64,000 bases of DNA from Azospirillum agricola (GTDB lineage: Bacteria > Pseudomonadota > Alphaproteobacteria > Azospirillales > Azospirillaceae), in the NCBI RefSeq assembly GCF_017876095.1, contig NZ_JAGINM010000002.1, positions 372,001 through 436,000 on the forward strand. Direction: 5' to 3'. Under the pieces are notes generated by a model. That model was not told the origin of the DNA. It was given only the letters and a program-made list of their open reading frames with translations, and did no database searches. Shown here piece by piece: positions 25,757-35,217 of the stretch. Every line of letters begins with the position of its first letter. The stretch's first letter is position 1. The position numbers and the translations under genes are program-made.

Positions 25757-27789
25757 AGCAGCGTCCGCAGCGCCTGCCCGCGCGGAGTCGCCAGCTCCGG
25801 ATCACGGTCCACCACCAGCCGGGCATCGTCGCGCGCCACCGCCAGCAGATCGCCGTGCACCGCCAGATCGGCCAACCGGAAGCCCGGCAGGCCGGACTGA
25901 CGGGTGCCCAGCACCTCGCCGGCCCCGCGCAGCCGCAAATCCTCCTCGGCGATGACGAAGCCGTCCTCGGTGTCGCGCAGCGTTTTCAGCCGCGCGCGCG
26001 CCGTCTCGGTCAGGTTGCCGTCGAACAGCAGCAGGCAGCTCGACGGCTTCTCGCCACGCCCGACCCGGCCGCGCAGCTGGTGAAGCTGCGCGAGACCGAA
26101 GCGCTCGGCATGCTCGATCACCATCACCGTCGCCTCGGGCACGTTGACACCGACCTCGATCACCGTGGTGGCGACCAGCACGTCGAGGCTCCCCTCCGCG
26201 AAGGCGGCCATCACCGCGTCCTTGTCGGGGCCGCGCATCTTGCCATGGACCAGCCCGACGCGGTCGCCGAAGGTCGCGCGCAGAAAGGCGTGGCGCTCGG
26301 TCGCGGCGGCAAGGTCGCTCTGCTCCGATTCATCGACCAGCGGGCAGACCCAATAGACCCGCGCGCCCTCCGCCACCTTGCGGTGGATGCCGTGGACGAC
26401 CTCCTCCAGCCGGTCGAGCGCGATGGTCACCGTCTGCACGGGCTTGCGGCCGGCCGGCTTCTCGGTCAGGCGCGAGACGTCCATGTCGCCGTAGGCGGTC
26501 AGGGTCAGGGTGCGCGGGATCGGCGTCGCCGTCATCACCAGCACATCGACCGCCCGCCCCTTGGCCGAGAGCTGCAAACGCTGGTGGACGCCGAAGCGGT
26601 GCTGCTCGTCGATCACCGCCAGCGCCAGATCCTTGAAGGCGACGTCCTCCTGGAACAGCGCGTGGGTGCCGACCAGCAGCGGCAGTTCCCCCGAGGCCAG
26701 CCGGTCGAGCACCGCCTGGCGCGCCTTGCCCTTGTCGCGGCCGGTCAGCAGGCCGATCTCGACGCCGGCCGCCCGGCACAGCGGGGCGAGGCTCTCGGCG
26801 TGCTGGCGGGCGAGGATTTCGGTCGGCGCCATCAGGGCGGCCTGGGCGCCGGTTTCCACCGCGTTCAGCATCGCCATCAGCGCGACCACCGTCTTGCCGC
26901 TGCCGACGTCGCCCTGCAACAGCCGCAGCATGCGGCGCTCCGCCGCCATGTCGGCGAAAATCTCGTCGAGCGAGCCGCTCTGCGAGCCGGTCAGCGCGAA
27001 GGGCAAGGCGGCCAGCGCCGCCGCACGCAGCCGCCCGTCGCCTTCGGTCGCCCGCCCGGCGAGCCGGCGCTGGCTGGACCGCACCAGCATCAGCGCCAGC
27101 TGGTTGGCCAGCAGCTCGTCATAGGCGAGCCGGCTGCGCACCGGCGAGGTCGGCGCGAGGTCGGCCTCGTCGTCGGGCGTGTGGGCGCGCTTCAGCGCGT
27201 CGGCCCAGGCCGGCCACTGGCGGCGCGACAGCCACGCCGGGTCCTGCCATTCGGCGAGATCGGGAATGTCGCCGAAGGCGGCGCGCACCGCCTTGCGCAG
27301 GGTCTTGGCCGGCAGGCCGGCGGTCATCGGATAGACCGGCTCGACCGCCTCGATGTCGTCCCTGGACTCCAGCGGCACCACCGCGTCGGGGTGGGTGATC
27401 TGCGGCGTGTCGTTGAACCATTCAACCTTGCCCGACACCACCATGGTGGAGCCGGCCGGAATCTGCTTGGCCAGCCAGTCGCCCTTCACATGGAAATAGA
27501 TCAGCTCCAGCACGCCGGTGTCGTCGGTGCAGCGGATCCGGTAGGGATGGCGCGGATTCACCGGCGCGACGTGGGAATCGATCCGCACGGTCAGCGTGGC
27601 GATGCGGCCGTGCGGCGCCTGGGCGATCTTGGGCGAAAAGCGGCGGTCGATGACGCCGCAGGGCAGATGCCACAGCAGATCGACGACATGGGCGCCGGCC
27701 AGCTTCTCCACCAGCTTGCCCAGGCGGGGCCCGAGACCGGGAAGAGCCGTCACCGGCTTGAACAGCGGGAAGAGGATGGCTGGACGCAC
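25708..27789 (-). CDS. recG: ATP-dependent DNA helicase RecG
   Basis: RecG remodels stalled replication forks and branches Holliday junctions. The 693-residue protein has the N-terminal wedge/OB domain (TALPGLGPRLGKLVEKL, then the OB-fold near 60-140), helicase motif I GDVGSGKT, motif II DEQHRFG, motif III TATPIPRT, and motifs V-VI TTVIEVGVNVP and QLRGRVGRG. Length is normal. It starts at a GTG. It converges on the DUF502 gene with a 49-base 3' overlap. Confidence 0.97.
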   Translation of the reverse strand: MRPAILFPLFKPVTALPGLGPRLGKLVEKLAGAHVVDLLWHLPCGVIDRRFSPKIAQAPHGRIATLTVRIDSHVAPVNPRHPYRIRCTDDTGVLELIYFHVKGDWLAKQIPAGSTMVVSGKVEWFNDTPQITHPDAVVPLESRDDIEAVEPVYPMTAGLPAKTLRKAVRAAFGDIPDLAEWQDPAWLSRRQWPAWADALKRAHTPDDEADLAPTSPVRSRLAYDELLANQLALMLVRSSQRRLAGRATEGDGRLRAAALAALPFALTGSQSGSLDEIFADMAAERRMLRLLQGDVGSGKTVVALMAMLNAVETGAQAALMAPTEILARQHAESLAPLCRAAGVEIGLLTGRDKGKARQAVLDRLASGELPLLVGTHALFQEDVAFKDLALAVIDEQHRFGVHQRLQLSAKGRAVDVLVMTATPIPRTLTLTAYGDMDVSRLTEKPAGRKPVQTVTIALDRLEEVVHGIHRKVAEGARVYWVCPLVDESEQSDLAAATERHAFLRATFGDRVGLVHGKMRGPDKDAVMAAFAEGSLDVLVATTVIEVGVNVPEATVMVIEHAERFGLAQLHQLRGRVGRGEKPSSCLLLFDGNLTETARARLKTLRDTEDGFVIAEEDLRLRGAGEVLGTRQSGLPGFRLADLAVHGDLLAVARDDARLVVDRDPELATPRGQALRTLLYLFERDAAAKTLRSG

Positions 27790-28173
27790 GGGCGGGATTC
27801 ACGGGCAGTGGCGGGGACGCTCGCGCCCAGAAAGCCGGTTGGCGAGGCGCTCGTCAAGACCGCGCGACGCATCGGGCAAAGAAGAACAAAGGAGGAAGGA
27901 AGGTGGCGGAGCGCGCCGTGACCGGCGGCCATGTGGGGGGCAACGATGGCCGTGGGGAAGGCCAGGGCGTGCTCCGCCGAAGGAAGCCGTCCGGGGGGCT
28001 TGCGGGAGAAACCGGACGGCAGCGGTCGGTGGCAGGGAACCACCGGAAGAGACAACAGAAGACTGAACGCTTCAACGACGGGCCCGGCGCTTGGGGGGAG
28101 AACCGTTCCCGTCACACGACAAACACTAGCAACCGCGATGTGTCCCGCGCCTGTCCGCTCCATGAATTCATTT
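27790..28173. other. Intergenic region between cheA and recG
   Basis: This 384-base gap lies downstream of cheA and upstream of recG, both on the minus strand. It holds a perfect 9-bp inverted repeat (27986-27994 and 28012-28020, 17-base loop) without a clear T-run on either side, which could be a weak terminator for the che operon. It should also contain the recG promoter. I see no convincing gene: open frames on both strands lack ribosome-binding sites and coding composition. Confidence 0.5.
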
Positions 28174-31140
28174 TCATGAACCGCCGGTCGCGCCCTCCGC
28201 CCGGCGGGCCTGCGCGGCGGTGGCGAGCCGGTACAGCGCGTCACCATCCAGGATGATGACGATCCGCCCGTCGTTCAGCAGGGAGACGCCCCCCACCCCC
28301 GGCACCTCGGCCAGCCCGGGGTGGCTTTCGCGGACGAAGAGGTCGCCGCGACGCAGCAACGCGTCGATCGCCAGGCCGATGCAGCGGTCGCCGTGGCGCA
28401 GGACCACGACCATTCCCTGCCCCTCGTCGCCCTTGGCCCCGTCCGGGGGCCAAGCGCCGCCCGTGGGAAGGTCCAGCGCGTCGGCCAACCGCACCACCGG
28501 CAGCGCCCGGTCGCGGTGACGGACGGCCCAGCCGTTGATCTCCCGATCGAAGGCGGCGCCGGCGAGGCCGCAGACCTCCTCGACGAAGCGGTCGGGGATC
28601 GCCAGAACCTGATCGCCAACCTCGACCAGCAGGGCGCGCAGGATGGCGGCGGACAGCGGCAGGTCGATGGCGAAGGCGGTCCCCTCCCCCTCGGCCGTGC
28701 GGATGGCGACGCTGCCGCCAAGCCGGGCGATGGCGGTGCGCACCACGTCCATGCCGACGCCGCGCCCCGATGTTTCGGTCACAGCCTCGGCGGTCGAGAA
28801 GCCGGGGGCGAAGATGAAATCGTGGATGGCCTCGGGCGGCAGGGCGCGGCTCTCCTCCTCGCCGACCAGACCGTTGCGGACGGCCTTGGCACGCACCGCG
28901 CCGGTCGCGATGCCGCGCCCGTCGTCGGCGATCTCCACCACCACCCGGCTGTTGCGCTGGACCGCGCGCAGGCTGAGCGTCGCCTGCGGCGGCTTGCCGG
29001 CAGCCTCGCGCTCGGCCGGGAGTTCGATGCCATGGTCGATGGCGTTGCGGACCATGTGCATCAGCGGGTCGTGCAGCGTCTCGACCATGCTCTTGTCGAT
29101 GCGGACATCGCCGCCGTCCGTCGCGAAGCGCACCGACTTGCCCTGGGCGCGCGCCAGTTCGCGGACCATGCGGGGAAACGGGGTGAACAGCGTTTCCACC
29201 GGCACCACGCGCAGGTCGAGCGCCGCCTCCCGCAGCCGGTCCACCGAGCGGCTGAGCCGGGCGTCGAGATCGAGCAGATCGCGCCGGTGCCGCTCCATCG
29301 CCTCCTGCGCCGCGCGCAGGCCGGGATCGCCGGCCCCCAGACGGTCGGCGAGGGCGGCGAACGCCTGCTCCAGCCCAGTATCCCTGGCGGCGGCGTTGAG
29401 GTCGCCGGAGAGCAGAACCATCCCGTCGATGCGCGCCATGAAACGGTCCACCACTTCGCCCGGCACCCGCAGCACGCCGGCGGACACGGCCGGCTGCCGG
29501 GCCCGCTGGGCCGGCGCGACAGCGGCCGGCGGCGCGGAGGGGTCCGCCGGCCTCCGCTGCGGCGGGACCGGCGAAGGGAGAGCCGAATCCGGCTCCCGCA
29601 TCGCCGCGGATGGATCGTCCGTCACGGCCCCGCCTGGAACACAGCGGCGGATCCGCAGGAGTTCCCCGCCGGGGTCGATGGCGGACAGGCCGCCGCGCAG
29701 TTCGTCCAGGCCAAGCGGCGAGGCGACCAGCAGCTTCAGCCAGGTCTTGCCGTCGATGAACTCGGGCCAGTTGGTGATGGCCTGCACCCGCGAGCCCAGC
29801 CAGGCGACGAATCCCGACGCCACCTCGGCGGAGGTTTCCAGGAAGGCGGTGACTTCGCAGAGCCCGATGGCCGGATCGGCGACCGCCGCGCGCAGGTCGG
29901 CGGCGCTGTCCGGCGACAGGAAGCGCAGCAGGCCGGCATCGAGGCCGAGATCCGTCAGCTCGGCGGCGGTGAAGGGCCGGCCGGCGTCGGCATCGCCGGA
30001 CCGCGCGCCGGCGGACGCCCCGTCGACGCAGGCGCGCAGACGCCGCTCCAGTTCCGCCGCCGTGCCGTCGTCGAGATCCTCCGGCGGGTCGAGCATCGCC
30101 AGCGCGGCCAGCCGCTCCACCACCATGCGGGAATCGGCCAGCAGCCCCGGCCAGCCGGCCTGCCCGAACGGAGCCGCGTGCCGCGTCACGTCGGCCAGAA
30201 CGCGGACCAGCGCCGCCGCGCGCGGCAGCGTGACGATGTCCAGCGTCGCGGCGACACGGTCGAGCGCGCCGGCCAGTTCCGCGCCCGTCGCCACGCCCAC
30301 CGCCGGTTCCGCCAGGCGGGGGTCGGCCATCAACTCAAGCGCGCGGGCGGCGCTGCTTTCCAGTGCCTGGGCGTTGTGGTCGGCGAGCAGGGTGACGAGG
30401 ATCGCGGCCCCGGCATCCCGCCCCGACAGGCGGCCGACGCGGGCGCTTGCCACCGCCACCGCCTGAAGCGCGCGCAGGGCCGCGTCGGCGTCACGGTGGG
30501 CCAGGGCCGCACGGAAGCCACGCAGCGTGTCGGCGAAAGGCAGGAAATCCAGCCGCTCGCAGGCGATCTCCAGCCGCTCCGCCGTGTCGTCGACCGCGCG
30601 AAGCTCCTCCCCGTCCAGCGCCGCCGGGTCGAGCCCGCGGGTCAGCGTCGCCATCCCGTCATGCAGGAGCCCGACGAACAGGCCGAGAAGCTTGTCGTTC
30701 CCATGCAGCCGGTTCGGCGGCTTCGACGGGTCGGCCGTGGCCTTGCCGGCCCCCTTCCCCCCGCCCAGCGCGTCGAGTTTCGCCAGCAGCCCGTCGGGCG
30801 CCACGCCGTCGCGGCGGTCGCGGGTCGCCTGCTCGACCAGCCCGCGCAACGCGTCCAGCGCCTCCAGCAGCGGATCGGCGGTGGCGCCCGTCAGCTCCAA
30901 CGATCCGGCGCGGATCCGGCCCAGTATGGTTTCGGCGCGGTGGGCGACCGCCTCCATCGCGAACAGATCCATGGCCCGCGCCGCGCCCTTCAGCGAATGG
31001 AAGGCGCGGAACAGCGCGGCGATGCGCTGCGGCCCATCCGTCCCGCCGGGCGGTGCGGCCAACAGAGCCTCGATGGCGTCAAGATGTTCGCCGGCCTCGA
31101 CGCCGAACTGCCGCCACAGGGTTTCGATCAGTTCGCTCAT
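28174..31140 (-). CDS. cheA: Chemotaxis-type histidine kinase CheA
   Basis: The 988-residue kinase has a P1 phosphotransfer domain with H48 in FRAFHSLKGAARA, a P3/P4 dimerisation and ATPase part (HDPLMHMVRNAIDHGIE, ADDGRG, TSGRGVGMDVV) and a C-terminal P5 CheW-like domain. Between P1 and P3 is an unusually long helical region (about 140-560), without a recognisable P2 and possibly containing degenerate Hpt-like repeats (FLPFADTLRGFRAALAH). No receiver domain is fused. Last gene of the cheR-cheW-cheB-receiver-cheA operon. Confidence 0.93.
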   Translation of the reverse strand: MSELIETLWRQFGVEAGEHLDAIEALLAAPPGGTDGPQRIAALFRAFHSLKGAARAMDLFAMEAVAHRAETILGRIRAGSLELTGATADPLLEALDALRGLVEQATRDRRDGVAPDGLLAKLDALGGGKGAGKATADPSKPPNRLHGNDKLLGLFVGLLHDGMATLTRGLDPAALDGEELRAVDDTAERLEIACERLDFLPFADTLRGFRAALAHRDADAALRALQAVAVASARVGRLSGRDAGAAILVTLLADHNAQALESSAARALELMADPRLAEPAVGVATGAELAGALDRVAATLDIVTLPRAAALVRVLADVTRHAAPFGQAGWPGLLADSRMVVERLAALAMLDPPEDLDDGTAAELERRLRACVDGASAGARSGDADAGRPFTAAELTDLGLDAGLLRFLSPDSAADLRAAVADPAIGLCEVTAFLETSAEVASGFVAWLGSRVQAITNWPEFIDGKTWLKLLVASPLGLDELRGGLSAIDPGGELLRIRRCVPGGAVTDDPSAAMREPDSALPSPVPPQRRPADPSAPPAAVAPAQRARQPAVSAGVLRVPGEVVDRFMARIDGMVLLSGDLNAAARDTGLEQAFAALADRLGAGDPGLRAAQEAMERHRRDLLDLDARLSRSVDRLREAALDLRVVPVETLFTPFPRMVRELARAQGKSVRFATDGGDVRIDKSMVETLHDPLMHMVRNAIDHGIELPAEREAAGKPPQATLSLRAVQRNSRVVVEIADDGRGIATGAVRAKAVRNGLVGEEESRALPPEAIHDFIFAPGFSTAEAVTETSGRGVGMDVVRTAIARLGGSVAIRTAEGEGTAFAIDLPLSAAILRALLVEVGDQVLAIPDRFVEEVCGLAGAAFDREINGWAVRHRDRALPVVRLADALDLPTGGAWPPDGAKGDEGQGMVVVLRHGDRCIGLAIDALLRRGDLFVRESHPGLAEVPGVGGVSLLNDGRIVIILDGDALYRLATAAQARRAEGATGGS

Positions 31141-31164
31141 GCTTCGCCCATGGCGGGAGCGGCG

Positions 31165-31587
31165 CTAGGGCCGGGCCGGCAGGGGCAGGCCGGCGGCGCG
31201 GCGGATCGCCACCACGATGTCGTGCCCCTTCTTATGGGCCAGATCGAGGCTCATCGTGCCGGACGGCTTGGCGATGATCTCGACCGCGCCCAGCGCGCGG
31301 GCCTCGCCCGCCTCCGGCGAGCCGACCTGGGCCACCGAGGAGATGATGACGACCTTGGCGCGCGACGTCAGCGACAGATGCTCCATAACCTCCAGCCCCG
31401 ACATCTCCGGCATCTCGATGTCGAGCAGCACGATGTCGGGCTTCAGCGACTTGACCATCTCCAGCGCCACCTTGCCGTTCTCCGCCGCTCCGACGAGGGA
31501 CAGCTCCTCGTCGGAGCGCACGATGTCGCCGATGATGGTGCGCATCAGCACCGAATCGTCGACCAGCAGAATCGTCGGCTTCGCCAT
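31165..31587 (-). CDS. Receiver-only CheB-like response regulator
   Basis: The 140-residue single receiver has D10/D11, phosphoacceptor D56 (IVLLDIEMP) and the lysine in IIAKPSG. The C-terminal part (KPSGTMSLDLAHKKGHDIV) matches the start of the CheB interdomain linker rather than CheY, so it looks like a CheB cut before its methylesterase domain. It lies between cheB and cheA, where a cheY would be expected, and may act as phosphate sink or output. Confidence 0.9.
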   Translation of the reverse strand: MAKPTILLVDDSVLMRTIIGDIVRSDEELSLVGAAENGKVALEMVKSLKPDIVLLDIEMPEMSGLEVMEHLSLTSRAKVVIISSVAQVGSPEAGEARALGAVEIIAKPSGTMSLDLAHKKGHDIVVAIRRAAGLPLPARP

Positions 31588-31599
31588 GGACCAGGATTC

Positions 31600-32685
31600 C
31601 TATGCTTGCGTGGGGGTGAACAGGGTGTCGAGCCTGCGGGCGATGGCGGCGACGGACAGGACCTCCGTCGCCACCCCGGCCCGGATCGCGGCGCCGGGCA
31701 TGCCGCCCACCGCGCAGGAGTCCGGATCCTGCACCAGCACCGGGAAACGGCGTGCGGCGAATGCGCCGGCGCCGGCGGTGCCGTCGTCGCCCATGCCGGT
31801 CAGGATGACGGCGACCGGAAACACGGCCTCCTGCCCGGCGGAGCGGAACAGCCGGTCGGCCGAGGGGTGGTGGATCGTGTCGCCGCCCGGCGCCGCGAGC
31901 AGGACGAAGCGCCCGTCGGCCAGCCGCCGCACCACCCAGTCGGCGCCGCCGCGCAGGATGACGATCCTGCCCGGCACCAGCGCCATGCCGTCGCCGCCCT
32001 CCGCGACCGGGCGCTTCAGGGTGCGCGCCAGCGAGGCGGCGAAGCCGGCGGTGAAGCTCGCCGGCATGTGCTGCGCCACCACCAGCGGACAGGGCAGCGG
32101 GCCGAGCGCCCCCAGCAGTTCCACCAGCGTCACCGGACCGCCGGTGGAGACGCCGATCACCACCAGATCCGGACGATGGTGGAGGCCGTGCCGGGAAGCC
32201 GGGTGATCCATGGAGACGGGCGGGAGAGGGGAAGGCGGAGGGGGCGTCACGACGCCCTCCCCCGGCGCCGCCATGCGCCAGCGCCCCCAATGGCGCACCT
32301 TCTCGGTCAACTGCCGCTCGATGGAGGCCATGTCGAAGCTGATGAAGGAGCTGTTCTTGCAGACGAAATCGACCGCCCCCGCCTCCAGCGCGCGGATGGT
32401 CGCCCCGGCTCCCTCGGACGTTTCGTTGGACACCATGATGCAGGGCGGCCCCTTTTCCCGCGCGATGGCCCGGACCGCCTCGATCCCGTCCATCACCGGC
32501 ATGTTCAGGTCCATGGCGACGACGTGCGGTTTCAGCCGGCGCGACAGGCGCAGCGCCTCGGCGCCGTCGCGCGCCTCGCCGACGATCTCGATGTCGGAGG
32601 CCGGCTCCAGCATCTTGCGCAGGGCGGCACGGACGAAGTTGCTGTCGTCCACCACCAGCAGCCGGATGCGCGGACCGTCCATCAT
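31600..32685 (-). CDS. cheB: Chemotaxis protein-glutamate methylesterase CheB
   Basis: CheB removes methyl groups from receptor glutamates to reset adaptation. The 361-residue protein has a receiver (phosphoacceptor D59 in VVAMDLNMP) and a methylesterase domain with the catalytic triad in GVSTGG, AQHMP and GMGDDG. The linker is unusual: where most CheB proteins have KPSG, it has CKNSSFISFDM. Its ATG overlaps the stop of the CheW-like gene by one base. Confidence 0.95.
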   Translation of the reverse strand: MMDGPRIRLLVVDDSNFVRAALRKMLEPASDIEIVGEARDGAEALRLSRRLKPHVVAMDLNMPVMDGIEAVRAIAREKGPPCIMVSNETSEGAGATIRALEAGAVDFVCKNSSFISFDMASIERQLTEKVRHWGRWRMAAPGEGVVTPPPPSPLPPVSMDHPASRHGLHHRPDLVVIGVSTGGPVTLVELLGALGPLPCPLVVAQHMPASFTAGFAASLARTLKRPVAEGGDGMALVPGRIVILRGGADWVVRRLADGRFVLLAAPGGDTIHHPSADRLFRSAGQEAVFPVAVILTGMGDDGTAGAGAFAARRFPVLVQDPDSCAVGGMPGAAIRAGVATEVLSVAAIARRLDTLFTPTQA

Positions 32686-34082
32686 CAGCGGTCCTCCGTC
32701 ATGCGGGACGGTCCGGCCGAACCGGCGACCAGCCCCTCCGGGCGGAGCACCGGGACAAGCGCGCCGTCCAGCCGGATGACGGCGGCGGTCATGTGGTCCG
32801 CAACGGGATCGACCTCATCGCCGGCGACCCTGCGGATGCGCTGGATCGCATCGGCGATCAGCGCGACCATGCCGCCGCCGATCTCCAGCAGAACGGCCAC
32901 GCCGGAACCCGCAGGCGGGTTTACGATCGGACGACGCGCCAGCAGAAGGCGCAGGTCGACAACCGGCAGGATGGCGCCGTCCACCTCGGTCAGCCCGTCG
33001 AAGCCGCCGGTTTCCCCGCCCCGTCCCCGGGGCAGACGCAGGCGGCCGGACGCCCCGACGACCCGGCGGACCCTCTCGAACTCCAACGCATAGACACGCT
33101 CGTCGACCAGGAGGGTCAGGAAACGGCGATGAAAGCGCCGCGGCAGGCGGTGGCCGGCCGGATCGCCGCCCTGCGGAACCAGGCGACCGATCCCGTCGAG
33201 ATGCTCGCCCAGCATGCGCGAGGCGGTCCTCACCTCCAACCGCCCTCCCTCGTGATCCACGATACTGCTCGCCACGCCGGCCCCGCCTTTCTCCTCATGC
33301 CCCAGGGGAAGACGCACCATGCCGCGCACCGCATCGGCCCGCACCCCGACCGGCCCGCAGCGCGTCGCGTGAACCACCGCGTAGCCCCCGGCGCCGGGCG
33401 TCGCCCCAAGTGGATCGGTCAGCAACAGCGGCCGGTTCTGCACCGGCACCATGCCGCACACCAGCGCCGGGGCGTCTGGCAGCGGGCGCGGTTCCCCGAC
33501 GTAAGAGACCAGCAGGATTTCGTCCATGGCGAGCGCGTGGGCGCATCCTCCCGCCTCGACGATCAGCAGCCGGACGGTGGCGCGCCCTCCCGCGCTCGCG
33601 GGTGGAGCGGCGGCGGCCCCGGCCGATCCCTGCCGCTCGGCCGGCCCAGCGAGGGCCACGCCCCGGCCCAGCTCCAGCCGGTCGGGATCCAGAAGCCGCA
33701 GAGAACGGTCGTCCTGGACCAGCCGCGCCGCGACCGGCAAGCCGGCATCCTCCGGCGCCGGAGCGGTTCGCGTCACCCGCTCCTCCGGCAGGTTCCCACC
33801 GACGCGCCCCACGCGCAAAGCCAGCAGCCCCCTGCCCGTCCGCAGAACGACCAGCACCCCACCCTCGCTCCCATCGCTCCGGGCCGTCCCCGTCGCCGGG
33901 CGCATCCGGCCGGTGAGGTCGATCACCGGCAGGATGCGCCCGGCGACGTTGGCCAGCCCCTCGACATGCGGCGGTGCGAACGGCAGCCGGGTGGTGCGGA
34001 CCGCCTCGGCGACCTCCTCCACGCGGTCGCTTTCCACGGCGAAGGCGAGTCCGGCGATGTCGAAGCCGAGGAAGCCGCCCAT
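32685..34082 (-). CDS. Multi-domain CheW-like coupling protein
   Basis: The 465-residue protein seems to hold three tandem CheW folds: about 1-150 (FDIAGLAFAVESDRVEEV, GLANVAGRILPVIDL), 180-310 (LIVEAGGCAHALAMDEILL) and 335-465 (LTLLVDERVYALEFERVRRV, EVDGAILPVVDLRLL). Normal CheW has one fold of about 150 residues and couples receptors to CheA. Three folds in one chain could crosslink receptor arrays. Overlapping start and stop codons with cheR and cheB indicate strict co-translation. Confidence 0.88.
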   Translation of the reverse strand: MGGFLGFDIAGLAFAVESDRVEEVAEAVRTTRLPFAPPHVEGLANVAGRILPVIDLTGRMRPATGTARSDGSEGGVLVVLRTGRGLLALRVGRVGGNLPEERVTRTAPAPEDAGLPVAARLVQDDRSLRLLDPDRLELGRGVALAGPAERQGSAGAAAAPPASAGGRATVRLLIVEAGGCAHALAMDEILLVSYVGEPRPLPDAPALVCGMVPVQNRPLLLTDPLGATPGAGGYAVVHATRCGPVGVRADAVRGMVRLPLGHEEKGGAGVASSIVDHEGGRLEVRTASRMLGEHLDGIGRLVPQGGDPAGHRLPRRFHRRFLTLLVDERVYALEFERVRRVVGASGRLRLPRGRGGETGGFDGLTEVDGAILPVVDLRLLLARRPIVNPPAGSGVAVLLEIGGGMVALIADAIQRIRRVAGDEVDPVADHMTAAVIRLDGALVPVLRPEGLVAGSAGPSRMTEDR

Positions 34083-35002
34083 CACCCCGCCCCCCCGCCA
34101 TGGCGCCGGAAGGCCAGGGCACGGTCGCCGCGGTGCCGGTCGAAAGGCGCGTCGTCGGGAAGCCGGTCGGTGGTGCCCAGCACCAGCCAGCCGTCCGCCG
34201 CCACCGCGCCGGTCAATTGCCGCAGGGCCCGGGTCCGGCCGTTCTCGTCGAAATAGATCATGACGTTGCGGCAGGACACGAGATCGAAACCGCATCCGGG
34301 CGGCGCCGGGTCCATCAGGTTGTGCCGGTCGAAGCGGACGGCCGCGCGGGCGTCCGCCCGCACCCGGCGGTGGAGCGGCGCTTCGCCGCCCAGCGGCACG
34401 AACCAGCCGGCGTACTCCTCGGGCAGGTCGCGGAACGGGCTCAGCCCCTCCCCGCCGTAGCAGGCGTTGCGGGCCTGCCGCACCGCGATCCGGCTGAGGT
34501 CGGTGCCCAGCACGTCAAGGCTCCAGCCGGTGGCCACGCCGTCCCCGGAGCGCCGCGCCTCGCCGGCGTCGGCCAGGGCCTCCAGCGCGACGATCGCGAG
34601 ACTGTAGGCCTCCTCCCCGGTGGCGCAGCCGGCGCTCCACAAGCGCAGCGTCCGCAACGGCCGCCGCGCGGCGATCAGGGCCGGCAGGACATGGCGGCGC
34701 AGATGCTCGTGGTGCGGCTTGTCTCGGAAGAAATAGGTTTCATGGATCGTCAGATTCTCGATCAGGCTGAGCCAGTCGGCGCTGTCCGGCGGCGCCGCCT
34801 CGATCTGTCCGACCCAACGCTCAAGGGCGGGCAGCGGCATCGCCGACAGGATGCGGGCCAGCTTGCGCTCCAATGGCCGGTCATGGCGGATGCCCGCCTT
34901 GCGCCGCACGTCGGCCAGCAGGCGTCGGGCCAGCGCTTCCAGAACGCCGGGAGAGGCTCCGCCGGCCGCCGTCTCCCCAGCCAGGGCGCCGCCGTCCGTC
35001 AT
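34082..35002 (-). CDS. cheR: Chemotaxis receptor methyltransferase CheR
   Basis: CheR adds methyl groups from S-adenosylmethionine to receptor glutamates. The 306-residue protein has the NLTIHETYFFRD motif, the SAM-binding LWSAGCATGEEAYSLAI and the CRNVMIYFDE motif. Start MTDGGALAG is chosen because the upstream extension is Arg/Cys-rich and non-homologous. First gene of the che-like operon, divergent from the receptor gene with 215 bases between the starts. Confidence 0.93.
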   Translation of the reverse strand: MTDGGALAGETAAGGASPGVLEALARRLLADVRRKAGIRHDRPLERKLARILSAMPLPALERWVGQIEAAPPDSADWLSLIENLTIHETYFFRDKPHHEHLRRHVLPALIAARRPLRTLRLWSAGCATGEEAYSLAIVALEALADAGEARRSGDGVATGWSLDVLGTDLSRIAVRQARNACYGGEGLSPFRDLPEEYAGWFVPLGGEAPLHRRVRADARAAVRFDRHNLMDPAPPGCGFDLVSCRNVMIYFDENGRTRALRQLTGAVAADGWLVLGTTDRLPDDAPFDRHRGDRALAFRRHGGGAG

Positions 35003-35217
35003 GACGCCTGGACGCGTTCGCCACGCCGCACCATTGCAGCGAATTCGAGAAAAACATGCTGGCGTTCCGAAGCGGGCATGGCAACAGGGTCCTCGCAGAC
35101 AACCCAGGATCACGGCATCCGTTCGTAATGACTTGCCGGAAGCACCATGGCCGACGCAAGGTGAAATCGGGGGAGGTGGCGAAGAACGGCTGGCCGACGC
35201 TTCGCCACCCCGCCGCC

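Noticed and set aside
27903..28256. Possible small gene between cheA and recG
   Set aside because: Low-complexity Arg/Gly content, overlaps the end of cheA on the other strand, no recognisable start signal.
28321..33093. A 4.8-kb open frame on the plus strand opposite cheA, cheB and cheW
   Set aside because: Composition is Gly/Arg/Gln-rich without domains, and the opposite strand holds fully recognisable chemotaxis genes. It is a GC-bias shadow.
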